Shown here piece by piece: positions 36,460 through 46,544 of a stretch of DNA of 56,569 bases. The notes beneath the pieces are model-generated. The model saw only the letters and a program-made list of their open reading frames with translations. It did no database searches and was not told where the DNA came from. Numbering within the stretch: position 1 is the first letter of the stretch; each line of letters opens with the position of its first letter. The position numbers and the translations under genes are program-made. The DNA is from Myxococcales bacterium (lineage in GTDB: Bacteria; Myxococcota_A; Polyangia; Fen-1088), in contig PLNW01000145.1 of the NCBI GenBank assembly GCA_003142855.1, positions 1 through 56,569 of the forward strand, read 5' to 3'.

Positions 36460-36568
36460 AGTACGCTACCCACTTTCAATTTCTGTGGCTTTGATGGTAG
36501 TGGTGCTAGGAATACAACCTTCCAACCAGTGACCTCGCCGGGCGTGATCTCTCCCTGTGAGTCTATGC

Positions 36569-36598
36569 TTGACAGGTCCCGCCTAACCTCGCTCATAT
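36569..36598 (+). promoter_or_regulatory. Candidate promoter for the gene at 36660
   Basis: TTGACA (consensus), an 18-base spacer, then TCATAT. The predicted start point of about 36605 lies downstream of the alternative TTG start at 36600 and upstream of the TTG at 36660, which favours the later start. Confidence 0.35.
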
Positions 36599-36659
36599 CT
36601 TGAGCCATCCTCGGGAAATTCCCGGGAGGCAGCACCAGAACCACGCACGGAGATATGTC

Positions 36660-37844
36660 TTGGAGCAACTGAAGAAGCCCGGTCCCGGTAGGGATATTGC
36701 AGACCTCAAAGCCCGCCTCGGCCTCACCAAGGGCCCAGCTGTCGCGCCACCTCGGCCCGGCGCTCCGCTGGCCCCTGGCCCGAGCGCTATTCCCAACCCG
36801 CTGGCGCCACCGCCGCCACCGCCGATGCCTTTTGCGCCGCCGCCTTCGCTGGGCGCTCCCGCTGCGGCGCCTAGGTTTGACGATCCCTTCGCTGCCATGC
36901 GACCGCCCGAGGGCAAACACTTTGATCTGCAGTCTGTCGATGACGGCAGGCCGGCCGTCAGCGTGCGGCGGACGGCCAGCATGGCCGCGCTGGTTATCTT
37001 CATAATCGGCGTCCTTGTGGCCGGCGCGGTCGGCTTTGGATTTGGTGCGTCTGCTGTGGGCCGCCGCATGTTCAACCAAGCCAACTTCGGCGCCAAGCGT
37101 GTCAAGACCGAGTTGGACGAGATGCAGAAGACCATCACCGAGATCACGACGAAGGTGAACATGAGTTCGCAGCGGCTGGCGGCCACCAAGCAAGAGCCGC
37201 TCGCCTTCGACTACAAGCTTATCGAGGATCTGGAGCAGGTGAAGCTGGACCCGCGTCCTGATACTTCGCGCATCTTCAAGGTTAACTACTACCTGCTCGA
37301 GGATCTGGCCATCGATCGCCTGATGAACTACTACTACGACACCATCGCCCTATTCGGCGACGTCGAGCGCCACATCAAGCGGACCAAGGCTGACAAGAGC
37401 GTCCTCGAAGCCTTTGCTGCCAAGCAGGTTGCCAAAGGCGGCGAAGACGCCAGCAAGGGAGTGAACTACGGCGTGGTGTTCGATTCGCGCGGCAAGCTGG
37501 CTATCTCCACTTTGGTCGAGGTGGGCAAGCCGGTGTGCAAAGGCGGCGCGGAGACCTGCGGCGCCGCAGACATCGAGGGTTTCATGATTCGTTCCAACAC
37601 CGGCGCCAACTGGACCCCCCGCAAGGTTGGCCCCAAGCCCGAAGGCGACAAGCTCGTTCCCATCGAGAAGACGCCGCTTTTCGAGGCCGTCATGAGCGGG
37701 TCGCCGGATTCGGTCCGCATGGAGCAGTACAAGCAGCGCTACAACAACATCCGGCTCATTCTGCAACGTCTCGCCTCCACCAAGAAGGAGTTGGGGGACG
37801 CCATCGACAAGGCCGCCGCCCGGCCTGATCTGTTTACCCTCTGA
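36660..37844 (+). CDS. Single-pass membrane protein with proline-rich cytoplasmic domain, unknown function
   Basis: A 394-residue protein from TTG at 36660 (GGAG eight bases upstream); an earlier TTG at 36600 is less likely. The N-terminus KKPGPGRDIADLKARLGL is a pattern I associate with myxobacterial proteins of this type. Residues of about 28-70 are Pro/Ala-rich (a run of P and PMPFAPPP). One membrane helix lies at about 108-132, then a coiled-coil stretch (ELDEMQKTITEITTKVNMSSQ) and a globular extracytoplasmic domain with two cysteine residues near CKGGAETCG. No family function is known. It may be a proline-rich scaffold crossing the inner membrane. Confidence 0.72.
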   Translation: MEQLKKPGPGRDIADLKARLGLTKGPAVAPPRPGAPLAPGPSAIPNPLAPPPPPPMPFAPPPSLGAPAAAPRFDDPFAAMRPPEGKHFDLQSVDDGRPAVSVRRTASMAALVIFIIGVLVAGAVGFGFGASAVGRRMFNQANFGAKRVKTELDEMQKTITEITTKVNMSSQRLAATKQEPLAFDYKLIEDLEQVKLDPRPDTSRIFKVNYYLLEDLAIDRLMNYYYDTIALFGDVERHIKRTKADKSVLEAFAAKQVAKGGEDASKGVNYGVVFDSRGKLAISTLVEVGKPVCKGGAETCGAADIEGFMIRSNTGANWTPRKVGPKPEGDKLVPIEKTPLFEAVMSGSPDSVRMEQYKQRYNNIRLILQRLASTKKELGDAIDKAAARPDLFTL

Positions 37845-37847
37845 CAT

Positions 37848-37962
37848 GGGAACCCTGGGAGGGTTCCCAAACCCTCCCGCGATGGTGCGCCGCCGGCAAA
37901 GCCGGCGGGCTCCCCACGCGACTAGTTCAGCCAGCCTCGGGCGCAGCCGTGTGCTGCGCCCG
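37848..37962. repeat. Cluster of three hairpins after the gene ending at 37844
   Basis: Three perfect stems in a row: GGGAACCCT-GGG-AGGGTTCCC (37848-37868), CCGCCGGC-type stem with an AAA loop (37890-37908), and GGGCGCAGC-CGTGT-GCTGCGCCC (37939-37961). None has a T-tract, so a rho-independent terminator is not proved. The first hairpin shares its sequence with the one at 6902. The unit lies at a convergent junction and could halt transcription from both sides or be a nest of REP-like repeats. Confidence 0.7.
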
Positions 37963-37970
37963 CCATAACT

Positions 37971-38035
37971 CACTCTGTGCCCTCCCCTCCCCTCCCCTCT
38001 CCTCTCCGTGTTCTCAGCCAGGGGTGCTTGGGTAG
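37971..38035 (+). repeat. Pyrimidine-rich dispersed repeat, copy 4
   Basis: CACTCTGTGCCCTCCCC, then an expanded run of CCTCCCC units, CTCTCCTCTCCGTGTTCTC and AGCCAGGGG. It is longer than the other copies because of extra CCTCC repeats, which suggests slippage. It follows the hairpin cluster. Confidence 0.73.
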
Positions 38036-38067
38036 CCGAAGTCGCAGCTCTATCTGCAGCCGCGATC

Positions 38068-39084
38068 CTAGTCTAGCCCGACGTTGGCCAAGTCTTCTTC
38101 GGACATGCCGAAGAAATGGCCGGTCTCGTGCAGAAGCGTGATGCGGATTTCTTCGCCCAGCTCCTCGGCACTGTGCGCGGCGCGCTCCAGGTTCTTGCGG
38201 AACAAGAGAATCTGCGTGAGCTGGGGCTGGCCCCCCATCGCGGATTCGTCCGAGTAGGGTGAGCCCGCAAACATGCCGAGCAGGCGCGGGTCCAAGCCTC
38301 TGTCGACCTCCTCGCGCGCGGGAAGGTCGACAATCAAGATGGGCACATGCGCGATCAGCTCGCGCACCCGCTGCGGCAGCTCGCGCAGGGCGGCCTCAGC
38401 CACCTCGGCCATCTGCGCTTCCGACAAGAGAGGCCCGGCCAGCGGCTTCTCTGAATCCAGCGCCAGCACGCGCAGCCAAGCCCCGCGCTTCCCGGCCTCG
38501 TCATTTCTGGCCTCAGCGCAAAGGCCCAGACCGTGCCAGGCGTCGGCATCGCGGTCGTCCGCATCCACCAGCGCCTGAAGACGCTGTGTGGCCTCGTCCA
38601 CATCGCCAACCTCGATAAACAAATGGGCGAAATCCAGCGCGAGGGCGGATGGCAATGCCGCACCTGCTTGCAGAGGCGGCAACTCCGCCAGGGTCTTGCG
38701 GGCCGCCGTCGGCTTGCCCACATCGATCTCGAGCCCCGCCTTGAGCGCCAAGGCTTCGAGAAACTCGTCTTCCTCCTCGGCGCGGTCGAGGGCCGCAGCC
38801 GCGTGTTGCAACGCCTCGCCCAGCCGCTCGGGGTCCTCGGCCAAAATTTCGGCGGCCCAGATCTCGGGCGCGGCCCAGTTGAGGTCAGCCTGGGCCGCCT
38901 GTTCGAGAAGCTGCAACGCCTCTTCGATGGCGCCCGTCTGACGGCAGCAGGCGGCCTGTATGAGAAGCACATCGGGATGGCCCGGGTCACCGCCGTGCAG
39001 CTTCTCCGCCAGGCGCCGGGCACCGGATTCATCGCCCGCTTCCAGCAGGGCCCAGGCGCGTTCCAGCTCGTCGTCGAAACTCAT
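38068..39084 (-). CDS. TPR protein with C-terminal zincin-like (minimal metalloprotease) domain
   Basis: 338 residues from the ATG at 39084, which overlaps the stop of the upstream KamA-family gene (ATGA), so the pair is translationally coupled. Residues of about 1-210 are TPR-like helical hairpins (AWALLEAGDESGARRLAEKL, ADAWHGLGLCAEARND). Residues of about 235-338 match the zincin family PF06262: VDRGLDPRLLGMF, ILLFRKNLERAA and the active-site HETGHFFG with ligands His319 and His323 and Glu320. The protease fold ends directly after GMSEEDLANVGLD, its normal end. Soluble; substrate unknown. Confidence 0.88.
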   Translation of the reverse strand: MSFDDELERAWALLEAGDESGARRLAEKLHGGDPGHPDVLLIQAACCRQTGAIEEALQLLEQAAQADLNWAAPEIWAAEILAEDPERLGEALQHAAAALDRAEEEDEFLEALALKAGLEIDVGKPTAARKTLAELPPLQAGAALPSALALDFAHLFIEVGDVDEATQRLQALVDADDRDADAWHGLGLCAEARNDEAGKRGAWLRVLALDSEKPLAGPLLSEAQMAEVAEAALRELPQRVRELIAHVPILIVDLPAREEVDRGLDPRLLGMFAGSPYSDESAMGGQPQLTQILLFRKNLERAAHSAEELGEEIRITLLHETGHFFGMSEEDLANVGLD

Positions 39085-40472
39085 CGCCGGCTGCGCGCCT
39101 CTTCCAACGCGTCCGCGATCATACGGTCGTGCTGCGACGGATCGGCCCAACGGGCTTGACCCGATGGCGGCAGCAAGTGAATGGGATCAAAGTAGCAGAA
39201 GGTTTGCCCCGGATGCACCACCGGCGAGAGGTACACCGAGATTCCGGTTTCGCGGTCGTAGTGTTCCCAGGAGTGCACGTCGCGCTTGCCGCCGCCCGGC
39301 GTGTCCACCACGGTGGCGGGCGTGTTGTAGCCAGCGGTCAACCCGCGCAGCTGCTTTTCCAGCTGCGCTCCGCTTTCCACGGTGGTGCGCAGATCTTCGA
39401 CCCCCTTCACCATGTCGTGCACGTAGATGTAGTAGGGGTGCACGTTGACGAAGCTCAGGCGCTTGATGAGCACGCCCATGACCGCAGGAGTGTCGTTGAC
39501 CCCGCGGATAAGCACGGTCTGGTTGCGAACCGTGATGCCGCGATCAAAAAGCTTGTTGGTCGCGGCCTGCGTGATGGCCGTGATCTCGTCGGGATGATTG
39601 AAGTGGGTGTGAACCACCACTTCCTTGTGGAGGCGGCGCCCCTTGTCCGCAATGCCGGTCAGGGCGTCGACCCACGCGCTATCGCTGAGGATCTTCTGGG
39701 GCATGACCGCCGGCATCTTGGTGGCCCAGCGAATCCGCCGCACATGCGGAATGGCCAAGAAGGCCTCGCCCATGTAGGTCACCTGCTCATCGCGCAGTTG
39801 CGAGACATCCCCGCCCGAGATGAGGATGTCTTCCACTTCCGGCCGCGAAGCCACGTACTCGAAGGCCAGACGCCAGCGCTCGACATCGACGCCGAACTGC
39901 AGTTTGGTGACCTCCTCGGTGTCGAGGCCCACAGCGTAGCTGCGGGTGCAGAAGCGACAGTAAACCGGGCAGGTGTCGAGCGGCAGGAAGAGAACCTTGT
40001 CGGGATAGCGGTGCGACAGCCCGGGCACGGGCATGTCTTGCCGCTCGTGCAGGGGGTCGAGATCCACCTTGGGATGGTCAGGCAAGCGGCGCGAGGCCAG
40101 CGGGATGAATTGAATGCGCAGAGGATCCTCGTAGGGCCGCGACCAGTCGATGAGCGAGAGCAGATAGGGTGAAACCCGCACCGGCATGGGCGCGTGACGA
40201 AATCCCTCCTCCGCGTCGAGCACGAAATCGGCATCAACCAGGCCTTGCAGCGCGGCCAGCAGGCGCGGGACGTTGGTGATGGAATTTTTCGCCTGCCAGC
40301 GGTGGTCGAGGAAATCTGATTCCGGCACCTTGGCGTAGGCCTGCAAGCGCTGCCAGAAAGGACCGTCGCGCAGCTGCCGGTGGGCCAGGGTCGCAGGATC
40401 CGCGGGCGGCTTGAGCGTGGGCGGCAAAACCGGCGCGTGGGCCTTGAGCGAGGCCGAAACTGGATTGGACAT
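39081..40472 (-). CDS. KamA-family radical SAM enzyme, lysine 2,3-aminomutase-like
   Basis: A 463-residue radical SAM enzyme. The cluster CPVYCRFC (Cys168, 172, 175) binds the [4Fe-4S] that cleaves S-adenosylmethionine. ILISGGD follows, and PGGGK with Lys396 is the likely pyridoxal-phosphate lysine. These are the hallmarks of lysine 2,3-aminomutase and EpmB-type enzymes. The length is above EpmB (about 340) and nearer true LAM. Without the substrate-binding acidic residues being tested, lysine is only the likely substrate. It is translationally coupled to the metalloprotease gene at 38068, an unusual partner; a link by function is unknown. Confidence 0.9.
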   Translation of the reverse strand: MSNPVSASLKAHAPVLPPTLKPPADPATLAHRQLRDGPFWQRLQAYAKVPESDFLDHRWQAKNSITNVPRLLAALQGLVDADFVLDAEEGFRHAPMPVRVSPYLLSLIDWSRPYEDPLRIQFIPLASRRLPDHPKVDLDPLHERQDMPVPGLSHRYPDKVLFLPLDTCPVYCRFCTRSYAVGLDTEEVTKLQFGVDVERWRLAFEYVASRPEVEDILISGGDVSQLRDEQVTYMGEAFLAIPHVRRIRWATKMPAVMPQKILSDSAWVDALTGIADKGRRLHKEVVVHTHFNHPDEITAITQAATNKLFDRGITVRNQTVLIRGVNDTPAVMGVLIKRLSFVNVHPYYIYVHDMVKGVEDLRTTVESGAQLEKQLRGLTAGYNTPATVVDTPGGGKRDVHSWEHYDRETGISVYLSPVVHPGQTFCYFDPIHLLPPSGQARWADPSQHDRMIADALEEARSRR

Positions 40473-40570
40473 GTCCTGCTGGTGGTCTAGCTCAAACCAG
40501 GCCCCTCGGCCAGCCTTGCTACGCCTCGGGGCCGGTGGCTGGTGCCGGTGGCCGACGGCCGAGGACCGGC

Positions 40571-40636
40571 GAGGGCGCGCGCGAAGCGCGCGGGGTGGGC
40601 AGGGTGGGTGGCGGGTCCCGAAGTCCCCGCAGGGGG
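40571..40636 (+). repeat. GC-rich composite repeat, copy 2
   Basis: GCGCGCGAAGCGCGCGGGG (hairpin), GGCAGGGTGGGTGGCGGG, then CCCGAAGTCCCCGCAGGG. It matches, in the same order, the minus-strand element at 14964-15048. It lies between the KamA-family gene and the htrA end. Confidence 0.7.
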
Positions 40637-40679
40637 ATCCGGATCCGGCGACCGGTTCCGGCTCCGGAACCGGTACGGG
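40636..40679. repeat. CCGGNN hexamer array 1
   Basis: GATCCGGATCCGGCGACC followed by GGTTCCGGCTCCGGAACC: CCGG recurs every six bases. It directly adjoins the stop codon of the htrA gene. Similar arrays are at 42078 and 56445. Confidence 0.7.
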
Positions 40680-42026
<1,347 letters not shown>

Positions 42027-42077
42027 AGCCCCTATCTTACAACGCCGAAAGCGGCGCGCCCGCCCTGCCCTGGTGAG

Positions 42078-42148
42078 ACCGGAAACCGGTGCCGGAGCCG
42101 GAACCGGCCACGACCACGGCCACGACCTCCGGCGGCTAGCGCGGAATT
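42078..42148. repeat. CCGGNN hexamer array 2 with a GGCCAC tract and CGCGGAATT box
   Basis: ACCGGAAACCGGTGCC and GGAGCCGGAACCGG form a six-base-period array. GGCCACGACCACGGCC and CGCGGAATT follow, ending at the infA stop codon. The last two parts also abut the gapA stop at 15053-15101. Confidence 0.68.
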
Positions 42149-42152
42149 GTGG

Positions 42153-42368
42153 CTAGCCTCGGTACACGACGATGCCGCGGGTCGGATCGTATGGGGTCAA
42201 CGCGACCGTGACCTTGTCGCCGAGCACGATGCGGATGCGGTGCTTGCGCAGCTTGCCGCCAAGATGAGCGAGGACCTGGTGGCCATTCTCCAGCTCGATC
42301 TTGAAATTGCCCGCTGGCAAGACTTCGATCACGCGGCCTTGGAATTCTATGTGTTCTTCTCGACCCAT
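42153..42368 (-). CDS. infA: Translation initiation factor IF-1
   Basis: A 71-residue OB-fold protein that assists 30S initiation. The sequence [42 protein letters not shown] and [11 protein letters not shown] is near-canonical. ATG at 42368 gives the normal length; the longer open frame back to 42410 is not family-like. It stands apart from ribosomal protein genes, next to htrA, whereas in many bacteria infA lies by secY or is free-standing. Its stop codon sits beside the repeat region at 42078. Confidence 0.95.
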   Translation of the reverse strand: MGREEHIEFQGRVIEVLPAGNFKIELENGHQVLAHLGGKLRKHRIRIVLGDKVTVALTPYDPTRGIVVYRG

Positions 42369-42413
42369 CGTGGCGGGACAGAAGTTACTCGCTAGTCCCG
42401 CTGGGGTCAAATC

Positions 42414-43649
42414 ATGAAATTGGTTGGAGTTCAGTTAGACTGTTTCGTCGCTACCGTGACACCGCCTCCTCTCATCCATTCTCCGCTGGTATCGCCTCCG
42501 GCCGATTCCGAGGGAGCCTTGGCCTACATCGAAGATCTGGATGATCTCACGACCGGAAATGCCGTGCGCCTTCTGCGCAACGGGGCTGAGGCGTTTCCCG
42601 CCTGGCTGGACGCCATCGACGCAGCCTCCACGCGGATATCGATGGAGATGTACATCTTCGACGACGACCGGATCGGCCGGCGCTTCGCGGACGCCTTGTG
42701 CTGCGCGGCCCGACGCGGAGTCTCGGTGCGCTTGCTTTACGACTTCATCGGGTGCCGTCATGACTCGCCCGAGTTCTTCGCCAACATGCGACGGGCGGGC
42801 GTCTACACCATGGCCTACCACCCTCACCGCCTTTGGCGCCCGCGCTTCTGGACCCTCATCCGGCGTAACCACCGCAAGACCCTGGTCTGCGACGGCCAGT
42901 TGGCGTTCGCTGGCGGCATCAACGTGGCTGATGCGTGGCTGGCCGCCAGCGACGATGGAGGTGGCTGGCACGACGTTGCCGTCGAGGTCAAAGGCCCAGC
43001 GGTGCAAGCCATCGAGCAGACGTTCCTGCGCACATGGAACTGGCGGGCCAAGCGACCCTTCCGTTTCAAACGCAGGCGTGTGCACTGCCCTGCCCCGGCT
43101 GGAAACGTCGCCCTGGCCGTAGTCGCCAACCGCGAGCTGGTCGACCGCTTCTCCATTCGGCGCGCCGCTCTACACGCCATCCGAGCCAGCCGCGAACGCG
43201 CCTATCTGGTCAGCCCCTACTTCATGCCCGACATTGGCTTTGTCAACGGGTTGGCGCGCGCCGTGGCCCGCGGCGTGGATGTGCGCGTGCTCGTGCCGGT
43301 CTCCAGCGACAGCTTGCTGGCCGATCTGGCTTCGCGTGCGAGCTTTGCCCGTCTGCTCAAGGCCGGCATCCGGCTCTTCCAACATAACCCAGCGGCTCAC
43401 AGCAAAGCCCTTTTGGTGGACCGCGAGTTCGTGTCCGTCGGCAGCTACAACTTCGACCACCGGTCCTTGGTCTACAACCTGGAACTGGTCGTCAATGCGC
43501 TCGATCGCAAATGCAATGAAGCCCTGGCCGCCACGTTGCTAGAGGACATGGCTGCCGGGACTGAGATCCGCTGGGAGCAGTTCAGCCGGCGCCCGTTGCT
43601 TGAGCGCATGCTGGAACGGCTGGCCTATGGGTTGCGGCACTGGCTGTGA
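42414..43649 (+). CDS. Phospholipase D family protein, cardiolipin synthase B-like
   Basis: A 411-residue protein with two HKD motifs: HRKTLVCD (His153, Lys155, Asp160) and HSKALLVD (His329, Lys331, Asp336). Each is followed by a Gly-rich strand ([16 protein letters not shown]). [10 protein letters not shown] and a basic surface region [14 protein letters not shown] are also seen. There are no N-terminal membrane helices, so it resembles the peripheral ClsB/YbhO group rather than ClsA. It probably makes cardiolipin or transfers phosphatidyl groups. GGGG lies about six bases before the ATG. Its TGA directly abuts the convergent TGA of xthA (TGATCA). Confidence 0.9.
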   Translation: MKLVGVQLDCFVATVTPPPLIHSPLVSPPADSEGALAYIEDLDDLTTGNAVRLLRNGAEAFPAWLDAIDAASTRISMEMYIFDDDRIGRRFADALCCAARRGVSVRLLYDFIGCRHDSPEFFANMRRAGVYTMAYHPHRLWRPRFWTLIRRNHRKTLVCDGQLAFAGGINVADAWLAASDDGGGWHDVAVEVKGPAVQAIEQTFLRTWNWRAKRPFRFKRRRVHCPAPAGNVALAVVANRELVDRFSIRRAALHAIRASRERAYLVSPYFMPDIGFVNGLARAVARGVDVRVLVPVSSDSLLADLASRASFARLLKAGIRLFQHNPAAHSKALLVDREFVSVGSYNFDHRSLVYNLELVVNALDRKCNEALAATLLEDMAAGTEIRWEQFSRRPLLERMLERLAYGLRHWL

Positions 43650-44423
43650 TCACATTTCAGCAAACTCCGCCACCACCGGCGCATGATCCGACGGGGTCTC
43701 GCCCTTGCGGGCTTCGCGATCGATGACTACCGACCGGCAACGCGCGGCCATCGTCTCGGTGCACAGGATGTGGTCGATGCGCAGGCCGCGGTTCTTGGGG
43801 AAGCTGAGCTGGCGGTAGTCCCACCAGGTGTACTGGCCTGGCTCAGGATGAAGCTGACGGAACACGTCGACCAGGCCCCAGCGACGGACCTCGGCCAAGG
43901 CAGCCCGTTCGTCGGGGTGACACATCACCTGGTCGCGCCAGGCTTGGGGATCGTAAACATCCCGATCCTCGGGCGCGATGTTGATATCGCCGCAAAGAAC
44001 CAGCGGCTGGCTGGCCTCGGCGTGGGCAGCCAACCAGCCGCGCCAGCGCGCTAGCCACGCCAGCTTGTAGGCGAACTTGTCGGTCCCCACGGCCTGTCCG
44101 TTGGGCACGTAGAGACTGCCCACACGAACCGCGCTCACGCGAGCCACGAGAAAGCGGGCCTGAGCATCCTCGACCCCATCACCAAAGCCGCGCACAATGT
44201 CGTCGAGGGGCTGGCGCGCTAGCACGGCCACGCCGTTGTAGGTCTTCTGGCCATACGTGGCCACGTGATAGCCCAGCGACTCGAGTTCCGACGCAGGGAA
44301 GGCATTGTCCTCGACCTTAGTCTCCTGCAGGCAAAGCACGTCAGGCGCCTGCGCGGCCAGCCACGCGCGCAACCGTTCCATGCGAGCGCGAATGGAGTTG
44401 ACGTTCCACGTTGCGATCTTCAT
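43650..44423 (-). CDS. xthA: Exodeoxyribonuclease III
   Basis: An AP endonuclease and 3'-phosphatase of base-excision repair. 257 residues starting MKIATWNVNSIRARM; the metal-binding Glu of LQETKVED, the catalytic GDINIAPEDRDVYDP, WDYRQ and the final SDHAPV are all present. ATG at 44423 is chosen; the longer frame from 44456 is not conserved. AAGG lies seven bases upstream. It is divergent from the RpiB-Pgi gene, 34 bases apart. Confidence 0.96.
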   Translation of the reverse strand: MKIATWNVNSIRARMERLRAWLAAQAPDVLCLQETKVEDNAFPASELESLGYHVATYGQKTYNGVAVLARQPLDDIVRGFGDGVEDAQARFLVARVSAVRVGSLYVPNGQAVGTDKFAYKLAWLARWRGWLAAHAEASQPLVLCGDINIAPEDRDVYDPQAWRDQVMCHPDERAALAEVRRWGLVDVFRQLHPEPGQYTWWDYRQLSFPKNRGLRIDHILCTETMAARCRSVVIDREARKGETPSDHAPVVAEFAEM

Positions 44424-44457
44424 GCTCGACCTTGGACTAGAAATAGAAGAAAGCACC

Positions 44458-46536
44458 GTGAAGATCTACACAGGATGTGATCATGCGGGGTTCGCCCTGC
44501 GCAACAAGCTGGTCGATCGGATGCGCAGCCAGGGCCACGAGGTGGTGGATTTCGGCACCAACTCGGAGGCTGCGTGCGACTACCCCGAATTCGCCGCCCT
44601 GGTGGCCAACGCCGTCCGCAGCGATGTCGGCTCGGTCGGGGTGCTGGTGTGTGCCACGGGGCACGGCACGGCCATTGCGGCAGGAAAGGTGCGTGGCATC
44701 CGCGCCTTTGCTCCCACCAGCGTCGAAGCCGCGCGCCTCTCGCGCTTCGACAACAACACCAATGTTCTCTGCCTCGGCGGCCGCCTCTTGGCCGAAAGCG
44801 ATGCCTGCGAGATCGTCGATACCTGGCTGTCCACCGGCTTTGCCGGCGGCCGCCACGGTCGCCGCATCGCCAAGATCTCGGCCATGGAAACCGCTGCCGC
44901 CCTCAATTTTCTCGTCGAGAGCGAGTACCTTCATCTTGCCGCCAAGAGCATCCCGGCCAGCCTCTGGGGCAAAGACGCCGCTGCTTTCGCACCCACCTGC
45001 CGCGCGGGCGAAGGCATCAGCCACAACCTGGGCTGGCTCGACGCCCCCAGCGAGATGGAACGCGAGCTGGCCGGCATCACGGCCTTTGCGGACCAGGTGC
45101 GCAAGGCTGGATTCCGCCGTGCCGTGCTGGTGGGCACGGGCGGTAGCGCGCTGCCGGCCGAGGTGTTGGCGCGGATCTTTGGACCGGCCGCGGGCTGGCT
45201 CAACGTGTTTGTTCTCGACTGCACTGACCCGGCAGCGGTGGCGGCGGTTGAGACATCGATCGACCCCGAGCGCACCTTGTTCGTGGTCGCTTCCAAGTCC
45301 GGCGCCACCCCAGAGGTGTGCGCGCTGGAGCGCTACTTCTGGGCCAAAGTGTTGCACCGTTCGAACGGCGACGCCAGCCGGGCTGGCCAACACTTCGCGG
45401 CCATCACCGACGCTGGCACCGAGCTTGATCAACGAGCCTCGGCCAACCACTACCGTCGCGTGTTCAACAACGCGCCCGCCATCACCAGCCGTTTCTCCGC
45501 GCTGGGTCCCTTTGGTCTAGTCCCGGCGGCGCTCATGGGCATAGACCTCGGCCGCCTCCTGGCGCGCGCCAAGGCCATGGCCGCCGCCTGCCGGGAACCG
45601 ATGCCGACGCTGAACCCCGGTGTGACCTTGGGGACTCTCATGAGCGCGCTGGCGGCCGTTGGCCGCGACAAGCTGACCTTGTTTTTCTCACCCGAGCTGG
45701 CGCCGCTGGGCGCATGGATCGAGCAGCTCGTCGCCGGCGCAACCGGCAAGCAGGGACGCGGCATCGTGCCTGTGGACAGTGAGCCGCCGTGCGCGCCGTC
45801 GGGTTACCGTGCGGACCGGCTGTTTGTCGTGGTGAAACTGCGTGGCGGATCTCCAGCCGCGGCGGTCGAACAACTGGAAGCCATCATCACCGCCGGACAT
45901 CCAGTCTACGAAATCGAGCTGGGCGACAAGTACGATGTCGGCGCCGAATTCTTTCGCTGGGAGTTTGCCACCATGGTGGCGGCCAGCCTGCTCGAGGTCA
46001 ATCCCTTTGACGAACCCGAAACCGTCGAGGCCAGGCAAGCCAGCCGCCGCTTGCTCGACGGCTATCGGCAGACGGGCACGCTTCCCGGCGCGCTCGGCTC
46101 GGTGGATGCAGCCGACAGCGCTATCGTGAAGCACGTGGCCGCGGCCAATCCCGGTGACTATCTCGCCATTGACGCCTTCTTCCAGCCCACGCCCGAGCGC
46201 GATGGCTTGCTGGGCGCCATCCGTACGCTTTGCCGAGATCGGCTTCGCCTCGCGACCACCGTGGGCTACGGGCCACGCTGTTTCCACGTCACCGGACAAC
46301 TCCACAAGGGCGGCCCCAATACCGGCATCTTCCTGCAACTTCGCGCCTCGGTCACAGCCGACTTGCCCATTCCCGACGAGCCGTTCACCTTCGGTGTGTT
46401 ACGCGACGCCCAAAGGTTGGGCGACCTAGAAGCGTTGCAAGCGCACGGCTGCCGCGTCCTCCAAGTTGACTGCGGCCCTGCTCCCGACGCCGGGCTGGCC
46501 AAGTTGTTGGAGACTCTGGGCGTCCTCGGCCAGTAG
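44458..46536 (+). CDS. RpiB-Pgi fusion: ribose-5-phosphate isomerase B domain plus glucose-6-phosphate isomerase-like domain
   Basis: 692 residues from the GTG at 44458 (start MKIYTGCDHAGFAL, exactly as in RpiB). Residues 1-145 carry the RpiB signatures: DHAGF (His9), CATGHG with the catalytic Cys65, and FDNNTNVLCLGGR. From about 145 a SIS-type isomerase follows, close to the C-terminal part of transaldolase-Pgi fusions: VGTGGSALPAEVLARIFG, LDCTDPAAVAAVE, VASKSGATPEV and, near the end, FHVTGQLHKGGPNTG. A six-carbon and a five-carbon isomerase would thus be in one chain, linking glycolysis and the pentose-phosphate pathway. Next downstream is tatD, eight bases away. Confidence 0.92.
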   Translation: MKIYTGCDHAGFALRNKLVDRMRSQGHEVVDFGTNSEAACDYPEFAALVANAVRSDVGSVGVLVCATGHGTAIAAGKVRGIRAFAPTSVEAARLSRFDNNTNVLCLGGRLLAESDACEIVDTWLSTGFAGGRHGRRIAKISAMETAAALNFLVESEYLHLAAKSIPASLWGKDAAAFAPTCRAGEGISHNLGWLDAPSEMERELAGITAFADQVRKAGFRRAVLVGTGGSALPAEVLARIFGPAAGWLNVFVLDCTDPAAVAAVETSIDPERTLFVVASKSGATPEVCALERYFWAKVLHRSNGDASRAGQHFAAITDAGTELDQRASANHYRRVFNNAPAITSRFSALGPFGLVPAALMGIDLGRLLARAKAMAAACREPMPTLNPGVTLGTLMSALAAVGRDKLTLFFSPELAPLGAWIEQLVAGATGKQGRGIVPVDSEPPCAPSGYRADRLFVVVKLRGGSPAAAVEQLEAIITAGHPVYEIELGDKYDVGAEFFRWEFATMVAASLLEVNPFDEPETVEARQASRRLLDGYRQTGTLPGALGSVDAADSAIVKHVAAANPGDYLAIDAFFQPTPERDGLLGAIRTLCRDRLRLATTVGYGPRCFHVTGQLHKGGPNTGIFLQLRASVTADLPIPDEPFTFGVLRDAQRLGDLEALQAHGCRVLQVDCGPAPDAGLAKLLETLGVLGQ

Positions 46537-46544
46537 CGCCGGCC

